This document shows, piece after piece, positions 23,118-32,266 of a DNA stretch of 32,341 bases. Source of the DNA: Pirellulales bacterium (lineage in GTDB: Bacteria; Planctomycetota; Planctomycetia; Pirellulales; JADZDJ01); the NCBI GenBank assembly GCA_035499655.1, contig DATJYL010000211.1:1-32341 (forward strand), written 5' to 3'. Position numbers and translations under genes: made by a program. Numbering within the stretch: the stretch's first letter is position 1; each line of letters begins with the position of its first letter. The notes beneath the pieces were generated by a model. The model was not told where the DNA came from and searched no databases. It was given only the letters and a program-made list of their open reading frames with translations.

Positions 23118-23558
23118 CGCACGCACCCCACGATTGAAAAAAGGTAGCCGTCGTTTTCCTTAAGCGACGCGAATTCTTGTTACGTTTTATCCTACCGCCG
23201 CCGCGGCGCGCGACGCAAGTGAATCTTCCAAATTTTTTTGCACTCTTGCAGAAGACGGCAAAATTCTTTTTAAAACCTATTGACAACAGCATACCCAGCA
23301 TGCCTGTCTGGCGCGCACCATTTGCCACGAACGCGCGCAAATTGCTGTACGAGTTTGCACCGCGGTGTTGCGCGGCGCGAACCGCACGAGCCTGCAACCG
23401 ATCTTGTGGAATCGAGAGCGGCGCTGTTATTGGCCCCGGCCTCATTCCTGCAAGTTAGATTTTGATGATTTTTAATCTCAATCGGATCGAATCAATTTCT
23501 CCGACCCCACTGGCAGCCAACTCGCTCCGCTAGCGCGCCGCGGCTAAACATTCTTTTT
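23118..23558. other. Gap without a recognisable gene
   Basis: About 440 bases. It includes an AT-rich part (23225-23290) and a part rich in GCGC words (23310-23400). Open frames on both strands (for example 23177-23458 plus) have no codon-like composition or recognisable domain. A TTGCGT / TAGGAT pair on the minus strand near 23190-23220 could be the promoter of the small Cys-pair gene. Confidence 0.5.
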
Positions 23559-23631
23559 TCTGCTGCTGTCTACTGCCCGCCGCCCGCTGCTGACTGCCAG
23601 CCTCCTACTCCATACCCACTCCCACTGCCCC
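23559..23631. repeat. Phrase repeat (CTGCTGCTGTCTACTGCCCGCC)
   Basis: Pyrimidine-rich string of CTACTGCC, CTGCTG, CCTCCTACTCC and CCCACTGCC words. It matches the style of 13776-13833. Confidence 0.55.
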
Positions 23632-23816
23632 AAACAAGACTGGTTTGTTACACCCCGCCCAGCTACAATGTATTTTGACGCAAATTCAATGGCGGGTTGG
23701 CTGTAAACGGTCTACGTTCGGCTTGCCGCAAGAAGCATTGCGACACGCACCTGGCCCGAGAAGCCGACCTTGCTTGGTAGATGCTGTTGATTGATCCCAG
23801 CGGGCGGAGGCTTTGC

Positions 23817-24449
23817 ATGACTGCATTCGCACAGGGCGGACTTAGTTCCAGCGTGTTAGTGCTCAATCGGTTTTACATGGCGGTTCACGTGGTCAACGTC
23901 CGCCGGGCGCTGGGCCTGTTGTTCCGCGAGCTGGCCGAAGTCATCCATTTCGAAGAAGGGCAGTACGCCAACTACAACTTCGAAACGTGGCTGGAAATCA
24001 GCACGATGCGGGCCGCCAGCAAGCAGCAGCACGAAGATTGGATTCGCGCCGTCAATTTCGAGTTGCAAGCCCCGCGCGTCATCCGTCTGCTTTCATATGA
24101 TAAAGTGCCGCGGCAAACGCTGCGCTTCAACCGCCGCAACCTGTTCGCCCGCGACGGCAACCATTGCCAGTATTGCGGCAGGGTGTTCCCGACCAGCGAG
24201 CTGAGTTTAGATCACGTGATGCCCCGCAGCCGCGGCGGCGAAACCAGTTGGGAAAACGTGGTCTGCGCCTGCGTAAACTGCAACGTCCGCAAAGGGGGCC
24301 GGACTCCGCACGAAGCGCACATGAAGCTCGTGCGCCCGCCCATCAAGCCCAAGCGCAGCCCGCTGCTTTCGGTGAAGCTCGACAACCCGAAGTACGAAAG
24401 CTGGAAAACCTTCGTCGACAGTGCGTATTGGACCGTCGATTTGAAGTGA
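23817..24449 (+). CDS. HNH endonuclease
   Basis: A 210-residue protein with a C-terminal HNH nuclease domain: [25 protein letters not shown] (about 144-168) followed by [24 protein letters not shown]. The two CxxC pairs hold zinc, and DH plus the later N and H form the active site. The N-terminal 100 residues ([32 protein letters not shown]) are typical of a planctomycete subfamily, often stand-alone, of unknown role. The ATG at 23817 has a strong GGAGG six bases upstream, so the longer reading from 23781 is rejected. It is not linked to a restriction or CRISPR system here. Confidence 0.9.
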   Translation: MTAFAQGGLSSSVLVLNRFYMAVHVVNVRRALGLLFRELAEVIHFEEGQYANYNFETWLEISTMRAASKQQHEDWIRAVNFELQAPRVIRLLSYDKVPRQTLRFNRRNLFARDGNHCQYCGRVFPTSELSLDHVMPRSRGGETSWENVVCACVNCNVRKGGRTPHEAHMKLVRPPIKPKRSPLLSVKLDNPKYESWKTFVDSAYWTVDLK

Positions 24450-24460
24450 TTTTTTTCCTC

Positions 24461-24522
24461 GAGCCGCGTACGTTGGTAAGCGGCTTTCTCGCCTGTTTCA
24501 CGCTGGCTTACGCGCGCGGCTC
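24461..24522. repeat. Long imperfect inverted repeat between convergent genes
   Basis: GAGCCGCG (24461-24468) and GTAAGC (24476-24481) are reverse-complemented by GCTTAC (24506-24511) and CGCGGCTC (24515-24522). It could act as a bidirectional transcription stop for the HNH and DUF1854 genes or be a mobile palindrome. Confidence 0.65.
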
Positions 24523-24595
24523 TAGGAGACACACAGATCGTCTTGCGATTGCACGGTCGCTCGCCATTTCGGCGATCTCAATTCCCAGCGGCCGC

Positions 24596-25096
24596 TTATA
24601 AATACCGCTCCAAGATGCGGCGGCTAGTGCGGTCCAGCGCGGTGGCGTCGGCAATTAGATAGCGGACCCCGTGGGCGTCGGTAATCAGCGCCCGATCTTG
24701 GTCGAGCCGGCGCACGTCGTCCTTGCTTTTCAGCAAAAACTTAGTTTGGCCCCGGTCGGTTTCCACATTCCATTCGCTCGGGTCGGTCTGCATGGAGATG
24801 CTCAAAATGCGCTGGATCTTCGGCAGAAATTCCGACTGGGCCAATTCCGCTTCGACGGCGCTGCGCACCGCCGGCGGCAATTGGGCCAGATCGTCGACCC
24901 ACACCAGTTCGCGCCCCTCGGCCGTACAGAGCGCGATGCCGCGCTGCGGATCGGAAATCGGAAAGCCGCGCACGGCATGCACGCCCACATGCTGGGCGCC
25001 ATCGGGCAGGGTGAGCACCGCTTGACCGAAAGCGTCGTGCTGCAAGTGGAAATCGGACGCATTCAGATGCGTGGCAACTCGGTTATTCACAATCAA
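24596..25096 (-). CDS. DUF1854 protein of the cyanophycin module
   Basis: A 166-residue cytoplasmic protein of the DUF1854 family, which occurs with an ABC exporter near cyanophycin genes. Seen: [47 protein letters not shown] in the N-terminal half, then [71 protein letters not shown]. The start is TTG at 25094-25096 or GTG at 25088-25090; the choice is open. It lies 51 bases after the ABC gene on the same strand. Its biochemical role is unknown; a companion of the transporter is likely. Confidence 0.85.
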   Translation of the reverse strand: MIVNNRVATHLNASDFHLQHDAFGQAVLTLPDGAQHVGVHAVRGFPISDPQRGIALCTAEGRELVWVDDLAQLPPAVRSAVEAELAQSEFLPKIQRILSISMQTDPSEWNVETDRGQTKFLLKSKDDVRRLDQDRALITDAHGVRYLIADATALDRTSRRILERYL

Positions 25097-25147
25097 TCCA
25101 ACCTTTGCTTTGGCATCCTAATCATGAAATGCCGGCTAAATAAAGTT

Positions 25148-27454
25148 TCACACGCCAATGCCCTGCACCAGTTCCATTTGGGCCTTGTGCAGCCGGGCGT
25201 AAGCGCCTTCTTCCCGGAGCAACTCCGCATGTTTGCCAATTTCCGCAATGCGACCCCGTTCGACCACGACCAATCGATCGGCTTTGCGCAGCGTGCTTAA
25301 CCTGTGGGCAATGGCGATGGTGGTGCGTCCGCGGATGAGGTTATCGAGCGCGATTTGAATTTCGCGCTCCGTTTCGGTATCGACCGACGAGGTGGCTTCG
25401 TCGAGGATCAAGATTCGCGGATCGATCAAAATCGCGCGGGCGATGGAAATTCGCTGCCGCTCGCCGCCGGAAAGCGATTGCCCGCGCTCGCCGACCAACG
25501 AATCGTACCCGTCGGGCAATTGCAAAATGAATTCGTGAGCCCGGGCCGCACGGGCGGCAGCCACGATTTCGGCCTGCGAGGCATTGGGCCGGCCGTACGC
25601 AATGTTCTCTGCAATCGTGCCGTAAAACAAAAACGGGTCTTGCAGCACCAGACCGATGTGCTTGCGATACTCGGCCACCGGATAGGAGCGAATGTCGACG
25701 CCGTCGACCAAAATCGCCCCTTCGGCCACATCGAAAAAACGGCAGATTAAATTGATGAGCGTGCTTTTGCCCGCGCCCGTGGGGCCCACCAGGCCGATCA
25801 TCTCGCCCGGTTCGATTTGCAAATTAATGCCGTGCAGCACTTCGCGGGTGCCGTATTTGAACCGCACGCCGCGAAGTTCGATGCGACCTTGCAGCCGAGC
25901 GGGATGAACCGGGTTCACCGGTTCCGGCACGCTGGGCACCCGATCCAGAATTTCAAAAATCCGGTGCGAGCTGGCGGCCGCCCGCTGCGTGGTATAGACG
26001 ATTCGCAGCATGGATTCCAAGCGGGCGTAAAATCGGCCGATGGCGCCCGTGAACAGCGAAATGACACCCAGCGTGATTTGATCATGAAAAATCAACCACA
26101 CGCTGAAAGCCCAAACCGCCAACAGGCCCAATTCCGTGAGAAAACTAATGATCGGCCCAAAAAACGACCAGACGATATTCACGCCATCGTTGATCGAAAC
26201 CAGATGCGCGTTGGCACGGTCGAAGCGTTCAATTTCGCGTTGTTCCTGAGCAAACGCTTTAACGACGCGAATGCCGGGGATGGTGTCGGCCAGCACGTTG
26301 TTCAAATGGGCGGTGGCAACCGTGGATTGATCGAAGCCGTGCCGCAATCGCCGACGCACGCCATACACCAGCCAAACGATAATCGGAAATGTCACCAACG
26401 TGCATAATGCCAACATGGGGCTGGTGTAAATCAGCACGGCCGCAGCCATGACAATCATCACCGAATCGCTGATAAAATCGACCAGGCTGACCGAAAGGAA
26501 TACGCAAATGCGGTCGGTATCGTTGCTGATGCGCGACATTAAATCGCCCGTGCGCTTGCCGCCGAAAAACTCCAACGATAAACACTGCAAGTGCGCATAC
26601 GTGCGAGTGCGCAAATCGCTGGCGATTCGCTCGCTCACCCAGCTGGTAACGTATAGGCGTCCCCAATTCAATAGCCACGCCAAAACCGCCGATCCAAATA
26701 ATCCGACCAAATACCAACACGCTAGTTGCACCGACACCGCCTGGCCGTTAAAACGCGGGACCAGCACGTTATTGATCAGCGGCATGGTCAAGTACAAAGG
26801 GACCAGCGACGCCGCCGTTCCGGCAAAGGTGAGCAACAATCCGAGAACAACCATCAGCGCTCGCGGCTTGGCGAATGCAAACAACCGGAACAATGACGAA
26901 ACCGGAGCCGGCGGCGCCACGGGAGCGCACGCCGCACAAATGCCGTCGCTGCTGGTGATGATGGCGCCGCAACTGGGACAAACCGTGGGAAGAACCACCA
27001 CTTCAGTCGACAACTTGCCACGCTGCGATTGAATTGCCGCGCATTGCGATTCCAATCGCCGGGCGAATGCGCTGCGGGCCGCGGTGTATCGCCAAGATGC
27101 CAAACGGCTCGTTGCATCGCACAATTCCAAAGTGCCCACGGCGGCCTGATCGATGGCGTGCAACTTCAAATCCGCGGCAAGTGGCCAACTTTGCCACTGG
27201 CTGAGGTGGCCGTTGAGCTTCGAGGGAGAAGCCGCTGCCGGCGTAACAGCGAGAGCCTGTTTTTGCGGGCAGTAAGCCAGCATCCGTTTGTTCGTCAGCG
27301 CCACCAACCCCGGGGCGTAATGTAGTTGGCTATCGAGATCGGTTTCGAACCATCCGAGCAGCGATTCGTCGCCGGCTAATTGCGCCGACAACGACGCTTG
27401 CCAGACTGGGGGCAAAGCCTTCCAGGAATCGGATTTGAAGTCCAAGGGTTTCAC
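25148..27454 (-). CDS. ABC exporter with N-terminal PH-like and zinc-ribbon extension, cyanophycin-associated
   Basis: A 768-residue half-transporter fused to its own ATPase. Residues 1-150 form an extra cytoplasmic domain resembling a bacterial PH domain (GWFETDLDSQLHYAPGLVALTNKRMLAY). A zinc ribbon follows (CPSC 159-162, CAAC 173-176). Six membrane helices occupy about 200-480. The ATPase has Walker A GPTGAGKST (557-565), Q-loop LVLQDPF (602-608), signature LSGGE (661-665), Walker B ILILDE (681-686) and H-loop AIAHRLS. It is followed by DUF1854 and is divergent from cphA. Such transporters are known to be associated with cyanophycin genes, but the cargo is unknown; product precursor, dipeptide or polymer are options. 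Confidence 0.9.
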   Translation of the reverse strand: MKPLDFKSDSWKALPPVWQASLSAQLAGDESLLGWFETDLDSQLHYAPGLVALTNKRMLAYCPQKQALAVTPAAASPSKLNGHLSQWQSWPLAADLKLHAIDQAAVGTLELCDATSRLASWRYTAARSAFARRLESQCAAIQSQRGKLSTEVVVLPTVCPSCGAIITSSDGICAACAPVAPPAPVSSLFRLFAFAKPRALMVVLGLLLTFAGTAASLVPLYLTMPLINNVLVPRFNGQAVSVQLACWYLVGLFGSAVLAWLLNWGRLYVTSWVSERIASDLRTRTYAHLQCLSLEFFGGKRTGDLMSRISNDTDRICVFLSVSLVDFISDSVMIVMAAAVLIYTSPMLALCTLVTFPIIVWLVYGVRRRLRHGFDQSTVATAHLNNVLADTIPGIRVVKAFAQEQREIERFDRANAHLVSINDGVNIVWSFFGPIISFLTELGLLAVWAFSVWLIFHDQITLGVISLFTGAIGRFYARLESMLRIVYTTQRAAASSHRIFEILDRVPSVPEPVNPVHPARLQGRIELRGVRFKYGTREVLHGINLQIEPGEMIGLVGPTGAGKSTLINLICRFFDVAEGAILVDGVDIRSYPVAEYRKHIGLVLQDPFLFYGTIAENIAYGRPNASQAEIVAAARAARAHEFILQLPDGYDSLVGERGQSLSGGERQRISIARAILIDPRILILDEATSSVDTETEREIQIALDNLIRGRTTIAIAHRLSTLRKADRLVVVERGRIAEIGKHAELLREEGAYARLHKAQMELVQGIGV

Positions 27455-28375
27455 CGAGACAAATGACGAAGGAAAGATAACGAGCGGTTTTCCTGGGCCA
27501 CAAACGGGCTTCGAAATTACGGGATTGGGACAGCGCGGCAGGATAATCGGTTTCCGTAGCTTCTTCGTTCGTTATTGTGTGAGATCTGGGGGGCGTCACA
27601 TCTTAACGGAGGGCTGCTTAGGGCGGCAATCTTGAGGTCGGGACCGTCACGCCGAGGGAGTAGCATATTGATTTTTCGTTTTATGGCCCACTGTTTGCAT
27701 TCAGGTATGTTCAGGCGGGTCAAGAGCAAATCTTCTGCCTGTTCCAATATGACGAGAGCAGGTTACGACGATTTAAGTGATGAATGGGGATAAGCGTTCA
27801 GGGGAGGGTTTTTGTTCGGATGGAAGTTGTTTTGAAACTAGGTCAAACAGCTAATTCCAGGCTCAAAGGGGCGAAAAAAGTTCATAAAACACCCCAATCT
27901 TGACTAGAAAACCAAGCGAATTAGCATATCATGCTGATTAGGATAAATAGCGAGAATTAGGGGGTCCAGGAAGAGTTTAGACTCAACTGGCTGTAAATAA
28001 TGAGTTTGCGAGCTGAATGTGACGGAAATTTTGCAAATATCTACTTAATTATAGGCAATACATAAGCGCCGCGAAACTGATGGCGCTGCGCAGTACGAAA
28101 TACTACACATTTTAGGAAACCGTTGTCCTAGGAAGCTTGTAATTCGGCAATGATTGAACCCTCGAAATAGATTTGCCCGCCTTGTAGCGTTCTTGTAAGG
28201 AATCGCCGAGATTCCTCCCCCCTGAATATGAGAGCGCAGCTGAGTTGGATTGTGGCAAGGATGTGAAACGCAAGACCAGTTCGTTTTATTCCGTAATCAC
28301 CGCTTTAACTTGTGCACCGTGGAAGGTGTCTGGATCCAAACGCCGTCGCAATTGTAGCAATAATGAATTAATGAG
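27455..28375. other. AT-richer gap between ABC exporter and cphA
   Basis: Over 900 bases without a convincing gene, noticeably richer in A and T than its flanks from 27840 to 28370. TTGACT at 27900-27905 with TAGCAT about 16 bases later could be a plus-strand promoter, and a terminator follows at 28376-28415. The open frames at 27517-27747 (minus, TTG start) and 27575-27793 (plus) are weak and resemble nothing known to me. It may hold a non-coding RNA, a long leader or a decayed gene. Confidence 0.45.
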
Positions 28376-28415
28376 CCGTTCCGTTCAGGCTGCCTGGGCC
28401 TGACGGCGGTTTTTT
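28376..28415 (+). terminator. Intrinsic terminator upstream of cphA
   Basis: CCG, CCGT-T-CAGGC and GCCTGACGGCGG form an interrupted stem followed by six T. It ends 55 bases before the cphA start, so it either ends an upstream transcript or acts as an attenuator. Confidence 0.7.
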
Positions 28416-28470
28416 CATCTTCCGGGCTATTATGCTGCCGAGAAATGGGCAGAGAATGAATTGATGAATT

Positions 28471-31236
28471 ATGCAAATTCTGAAAGTGCAGAACTTGCGT
28501 GGACCGAATATCTGGGCGAACTTTCCCGTACTGGAAGCGTGGGTCGACCTAGGCGCGCTGAAGGACTGCGCCTCGGACGAGCTACCTGGCTTCAATGAAC
28601 GGCTGAAGGCGTTTTTGCCGTCTCTGATCGAGCATCGCTGCAGTGTGGGGGAGCGCGGCGGCTTTTTCGAACGTCTGCGTCGCGGCACGTACTTGGCACA
28701 CATTCTGGAACATGTGGTTCTGGAACTACAAACTTTAGCAGGCAGCGATTGCGGATTTGGCCGCACCCGGGAATCGAACGAAGAGGGCGTATACAAAGTT
28801 GCCATTGAGTATCAGGAAGAATCGCTGTGCCGCGCGGCGTTGGACGCGGGGCGCGAGTTATGTTTGGCGGCGGTGAACGATCAACCGTTCGACGTCGAAG
28901 GAACGGTGAAGCAGTTGCGTTCGCTCTACGAAAACGCGCGCCTTGGTCCGAGCACGGGCGCGATCGTCAATGCCGCGCTACAGCGTGGCATTCCGATGCG
29001 GCGGCTCAATGGTGAAAGTTTGATTCAACTTGGCTGGGGTTCTAAACAGCGGCGCATTCTGGCGTCTGAAACTGATCGCACGACAGCGATGGCTGAAACC
29101 ATTGCTCAAGACAAAGATTTAACTCGCTCGTTGCTGCACTCCATAGCTGTGCCGGTTCCCGAAGGCCGGCCTGTGGTAAGCGCTGCTGACGCGTGGGAAG
29201 CGGCCAGCGAAATCGGCTTGCCCGTGGTGGTGAAACCGCGCTACGGTAATCAAGGCCGGGGCGTAGCCACTAATTTGCGCACGCGGGAGCAAGTTACCGA
29301 AGCGTATACAGCGGCCCGGGAAGAAAGCAGAAACATTATTGTCGAAAAGCATGCCGCCGGGGGCGATTTTCGACTGTTGATTGTGGGCGATAAGTTAGTT
29401 GCCGCCGCTCAGCGCCAGGCCGCCCAGGTGACCGGGGATGGTCAACACAGCATCCAAGCACTCGTCGACGAAGTGAATGGTGATCCGCGGCGTGGCGAAG
29501 ATCACGCCACCTGTTTGAGCAAAATTCCATTGGATGCGGTTTCGCTGCAAGTGTTGACCGAACAAGGTTACACGCTTGATTCCATTCCGCCGGCCGGACA
29601 GCAGGTGCTGATCCGCCGCAATGCAAATTTGAGCACCGGCGGCACAGCGGCCGACGTCACCGATTTTGTGCACCCTGAAATTGCCGCCCGTGCCATCGAA
29701 GCGGCCCGCATGGTGGGACTGGACGTGGCCGGCGTGGACGTAGTTTGCGAAAACATTGGGCGACCGTTGGAGCAGCAAGGTGGGGTGATTGTCGAAGTGA
29801 ACGCAGCGCCTGGTTTGCGAATGCACCTGCAACCATCCAAAGGTCAGCCGCAACCTGTCGGCGAAACGATTATTTCCACAATGTTCCCCGCAGGGGAAAA
29901 TGGGCGCATTCCGGTGGTGGCCGTCACCGGGGTGAACGGCAAAACTACCACGACGCGGTTGATAGCACACATCGTGCGGCAGACCGGCCGCAAAGTGGGC
30001 ATGACCTGCACCGAAGGGATTTTCATCGACGACCGTCGGCTGGAAACAGGCGATTGCAGCGGTCCGCAAAGCGCGCAAAAACTGTTAATGAATCCCGGCG
30101 TGGACGCCGTCGTGTTGGAAACGGCGCGAGGCGGAATTCTTCGCGCCGGCTTGGCCTACGATCATTGCGACGTGGCCGTGGTCACAAACATCGGCGAGGG
30201 AGATCACCTGGGCTTAAACGACATCGAAACCGTCGATAAATTGGCGCGCGTCAAGCGGGTTCCGGTGGAAGCGGTATCCAAAGAAGGAACAGCGGTGCTC
30301 AATGCCGCCGATCCGCTGACGGCCGAAATGGCCAAGTTTTGCCCCGGCCGCGTGTTGTTTTTTGCGATCGATCCGCAACATCCTGTGATGGTGCGGCACC
30401 GCGCTGCCGGCGGCCGCGCCGTCACGGTGAGCGACGGAAACATTATTTTGGCCGAGGGCGAAAACGAAGTGCCGTTGATGCCCATCAACCAAGTTCCTCT
30501 GACTCACGGCGGTCGGGTCGGCTTTCAAGTGGAAAACACGTTGGCTTCTGTCGGTGCGGCGTGGAGCTTGGGGTATGCGCGGGAGATGATTCGCGCCGGG
30601 TTGGAATCGTTCGCCGCTGATTTGGATCATGTGCCGGGCCGGTTTAACCTACTGGAAGTTCATGGCGCGGCGGTAGTGGTGGATTACGGCCACAATCCCT
30701 CGTCGCTGATGGCCATGTTGGAAGCGTTGAAAGTGTTCCCACACCAAAATCGCATTGCCGTATACACGGCGGCGGGGGACCGGCGCGATGTTGACATGGT
30801 TCGCCAAGGTGAATTGCTGGGCCATGCGTTTGATCGCGTGATTTTGTACGAAGATCATTACGTGCGTGGCCGCAATCCCGGCGAAATCATGGGCCGCTTC
30901 CGTGAAGGATTGACGCGCGGAAAACGTGTGGAACTCATTGAAGAAATATTTGGCGCCGTGAAGGCCATTGAAGTAGCCTTGTCGACGCTCCAGCCCGGTG
31001 ATTTGGTGCTGCTGCAGGCCGATACCGTGGACGAAACGGTGGATTACGTGCGCCGCTATCTGGCCGCTCATCAGTCGGCGCGGGAAGTGAATTTGCCGGA
31101 GGCGCTGGCGACGGCTCCATTGGCCACCCCGGTGTTGCCAGCCGGCGCTGGAGAATCGCTTGCCGCAGCGGACCCGCGGATGGCATCGGGAACTGCGGAA
31201 TCGCAATCGGTGGCAGTTGCGGCATTTGCCGGGTAG
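28471..31236 (+). CDS. cphA: Cyanophycin synthetase
   Basis: A 921-residue enzyme that builds cyanophycin, a storage polymer with a poly-aspartate backbone and arginine side chains, using ATP without ribosomes. Residues 1-160 are the CphA N-domain (MQILKVQNLRGPNIW, HILEHVVLELQ). The ATP-grasp domain for aspartate-arginine addition spans about 200-470 (VVVKPRYGNQGRGV 252-265, NLSTGGTAADV 386-396, VEVNAAPGLRMH 441-452). The Mur-ligase-like domain follows, with the P-loop GVNGKTTTT (487-495), GEGDHLGLND near 577 and VDYGHNPSSL. A tail of about 45 residues, rich in Ala and Pro, ends the protein. It is close to other CphA1 lengths (about 870-900). No cyanophycinase is in the window. Confidence 0.97.
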   Translation: MQILKVQNLRGPNIWANFPVLEAWVDLGALKDCASDELPGFNERLKAFLPSLIEHRCSVGERGGFFERLRRGTYLAHILEHVVLELQTLAGSDCGFGRTRESNEEGVYKVAIEYQEESLCRAALDAGRELCLAAVNDQPFDVEGTVKQLRSLYENARLGPSTGAIVNAALQRGIPMRRLNGESLIQLGWGSKQRRILASETDRTTAMAETIAQDKDLTRSLLHSIAVPVPEGRPVVSAADAWEAASEIGLPVVVKPRYGNQGRGVATNLRTREQVTEAYTAAREESRNIIVEKHAAGGDFRLLIVGDKLVAAAQRQAAQVTGDGQHSIQALVDEVNGDPRRGEDHATCLSKIPLDAVSLQVLTEQGYTLDSIPPAGQQVLIRRNANLSTGGTAADVTDFVHPEIAARAIEAARMVGLDVAGVDVVCENIGRPLEQQGGVIVEVNAAPGLRMHLQPSKGQPQPVGETIISTMFPAGENGRIPVVAVTGVNGKTTTTRLIAHIVRQTGRKVGMTCTEGIFIDDRRLETGDCSGPQSAQKLLMNPGVDAVVLETARGGILRAGLAYDHCDVAVVTNIGEGDHLGLNDIETVDKLARVKRVPVEAVSKEGTAVLNAADPLTAEMAKFCPGRVLFFAIDPQHPVMVRHRAAGGRAVTVSDGNIILAEGENEVPLMPINQVPLTHGGRVGFQVENTLASVGAAWSLGYAREMIRAGLESFAADLDHVPGRFNLLEVHGAAVVVDYGHNPSSLMAMLEALKVFPHQNRIAVYTAAGDRRDVDMVRQGELLGHAFDRVILYEDHYVRGRNPGEIMGRFREGLTRGKRVELIEEIFGAVKAIEVALSTLQPGDLVLLQADTVDETVDYVRRYLAAHQSAREVNLPEALATAPLATPVLPAGAGESLAAADPRMASGTAESQSVAVAAFAG

Positions 31237-31270
31237 TTTGGCCACAAAATCGAACTGGTAACCGTTAGCC

Positions 31271-31307
31271 AGCCCGCCGACTTTACTGTCGGCCGGGCTG
31301 CTTCTTT
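31271..31307 (+). terminator. Terminator after cphA
   Basis: AGCCCGCCGA and TCGGCCGGGCT form a stem with one bulged G and an 8-base loop, followed by CTTCTTT. It lies 35 bases after the cphA stop. The rest of the gap to 31519 shows no gene. Confidence 0.65.
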
Positions 31308-31519
31308 GCGCTTTCGTTGTGCTGGGTTTACAACGGCGCCGTCATCTTGCATCGGCGCGGGTGAATCGACTGCTTTTGCGCCGTATGATTTTGGAGAAGT
31401 TTCAACGACAAAGCAAAGTGTGAAGCCTTCGTAGGAGTGGCCCATCGTAGTTAAAATTGAAGAAAGGTGCATGAGCGTGCAAATTCTTCCCACGGCGGGA
31501 TCTATAGGCGTGACTGACC

Positions 31520-32266
31520 ATGGATTCATTTTCTTCGCAGACTCCTACGTTGGCGCCCAGGCAGCAAGTTTTGCTGCATCTGGATAACATCGGCAAAACT
31601 TATCAGATGGGGGAAGTCTCCGTCGAGGTGCTCAGGCACATCGACTTGCAGATTTACAGCGGCGAGTTGCTGGTACTCGTGGGACCCAGCGGATCGGGAA
31701 AAACCACGCTTTTGAATTTGATCGGCGGGCTCGATACGCCGACGGTCGGTCAAGTGTGGTACCAGGAGCGCGACATTTCCGGCGCCACGTCGCGCGAGTT
31801 GACCAAATATCGGCGAGAAACTATTGGCTTTGTGTTTCAGTTTTACAATTTGGTTCCCACGCTCACGGCCCGCGAAAATGTGCTGGTGAGCACCGAAATT
31901 AGCGCCCGGCCGATGGAAGTGGGCGCGGTGCTGGAAATGGTTGGGCTGGCCGATCGGGCCGATCATTTTCCGGCCCAAATGTCCGGTGGCGAACAGCAGC
32001 GCGTGGCCATTGCCAGGGCCTTGGCGAAAGATCCGGAATTATTGTTATGCGATGAGCCTACCGGCGCGCTCGATTTTGAAACTGGGAAAAAAGTGTTGCG
32101 ATTGTTGGTCGATCTGAAAAACCGCTTGGGCAAAACCATCATGATCATCACCCACAACGGCGCGCTGGCCGAGGCAGCCGATCGTGTGGTTCGCTTGCGC
32201 AGCGGAGAAATTGTCGAAATCCACGGCAACCCGACGCCGAAACCGCCGGAGGATATCGTTTGGTGA
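31520..32266 (+). CDS. ABC transporter ATPase, LolD/MacB type
   Basis: A 248-residue cytoplasmic ATPase of the group that drives FtsX-like permeases (lipoprotein release, MacB export). Seen: Walker A GPSGSGKTT (55-63), Q-loop VFQFYNLVPTLT (105-116), signature MSGGEQQR (154-161), Walker B LLLCDEPTGALD (174-185) and H-loop histidine in MIITHN (208-213). The conserved spacing and the EPTGALD motif are typical of this group. The N-terminus has about 16 polar residues before the domain. The next gene overlaps its stop by three bases (GTGA), so the permease is translated along with it. The substrate cannot be deduced. Confidence 0.92.
   Translation: MDSFSSQTPTLAPRQQVLLHLDNIGKTYQMGEVSVEVLRHIDLQIYSGELLVLVGPSGSGKTTLLNLIGGLDTPTVGQVWYQERDISGATSRELTKYRRETIGFVFQFYNLVPTLTARENVLVSTEISARPMEVGAVLEMVGLADRADHFPAQMSGGEQQRVAIARALAKDPELLLCDEPTGALDFETGKKVLRLLVDLKNRLGKTIMIITHNGALAEAADRVVRLRSGEIVEIHGNPTPKPPEDIVW

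Noticed and set aside
23098-23458. Open frames of 90-115 codons on both strands
   Set aside because: They overlap each other, lack ribosome sites and domain-like sequence, and cover low-complexity DNA.
27517-27793. Two weak frames upstream of the ABC exporter gene
   Set aside because: One needs a TTG start, they overlap on opposite strands and resemble no family. They could be remnants but I cannot support either.
27900-28415. RNase P RNA, tmRNA or 6S RNA in the gap before cphA
   Set aside because: None of the conserved sequence blocks of these RNAs could be found by eye.
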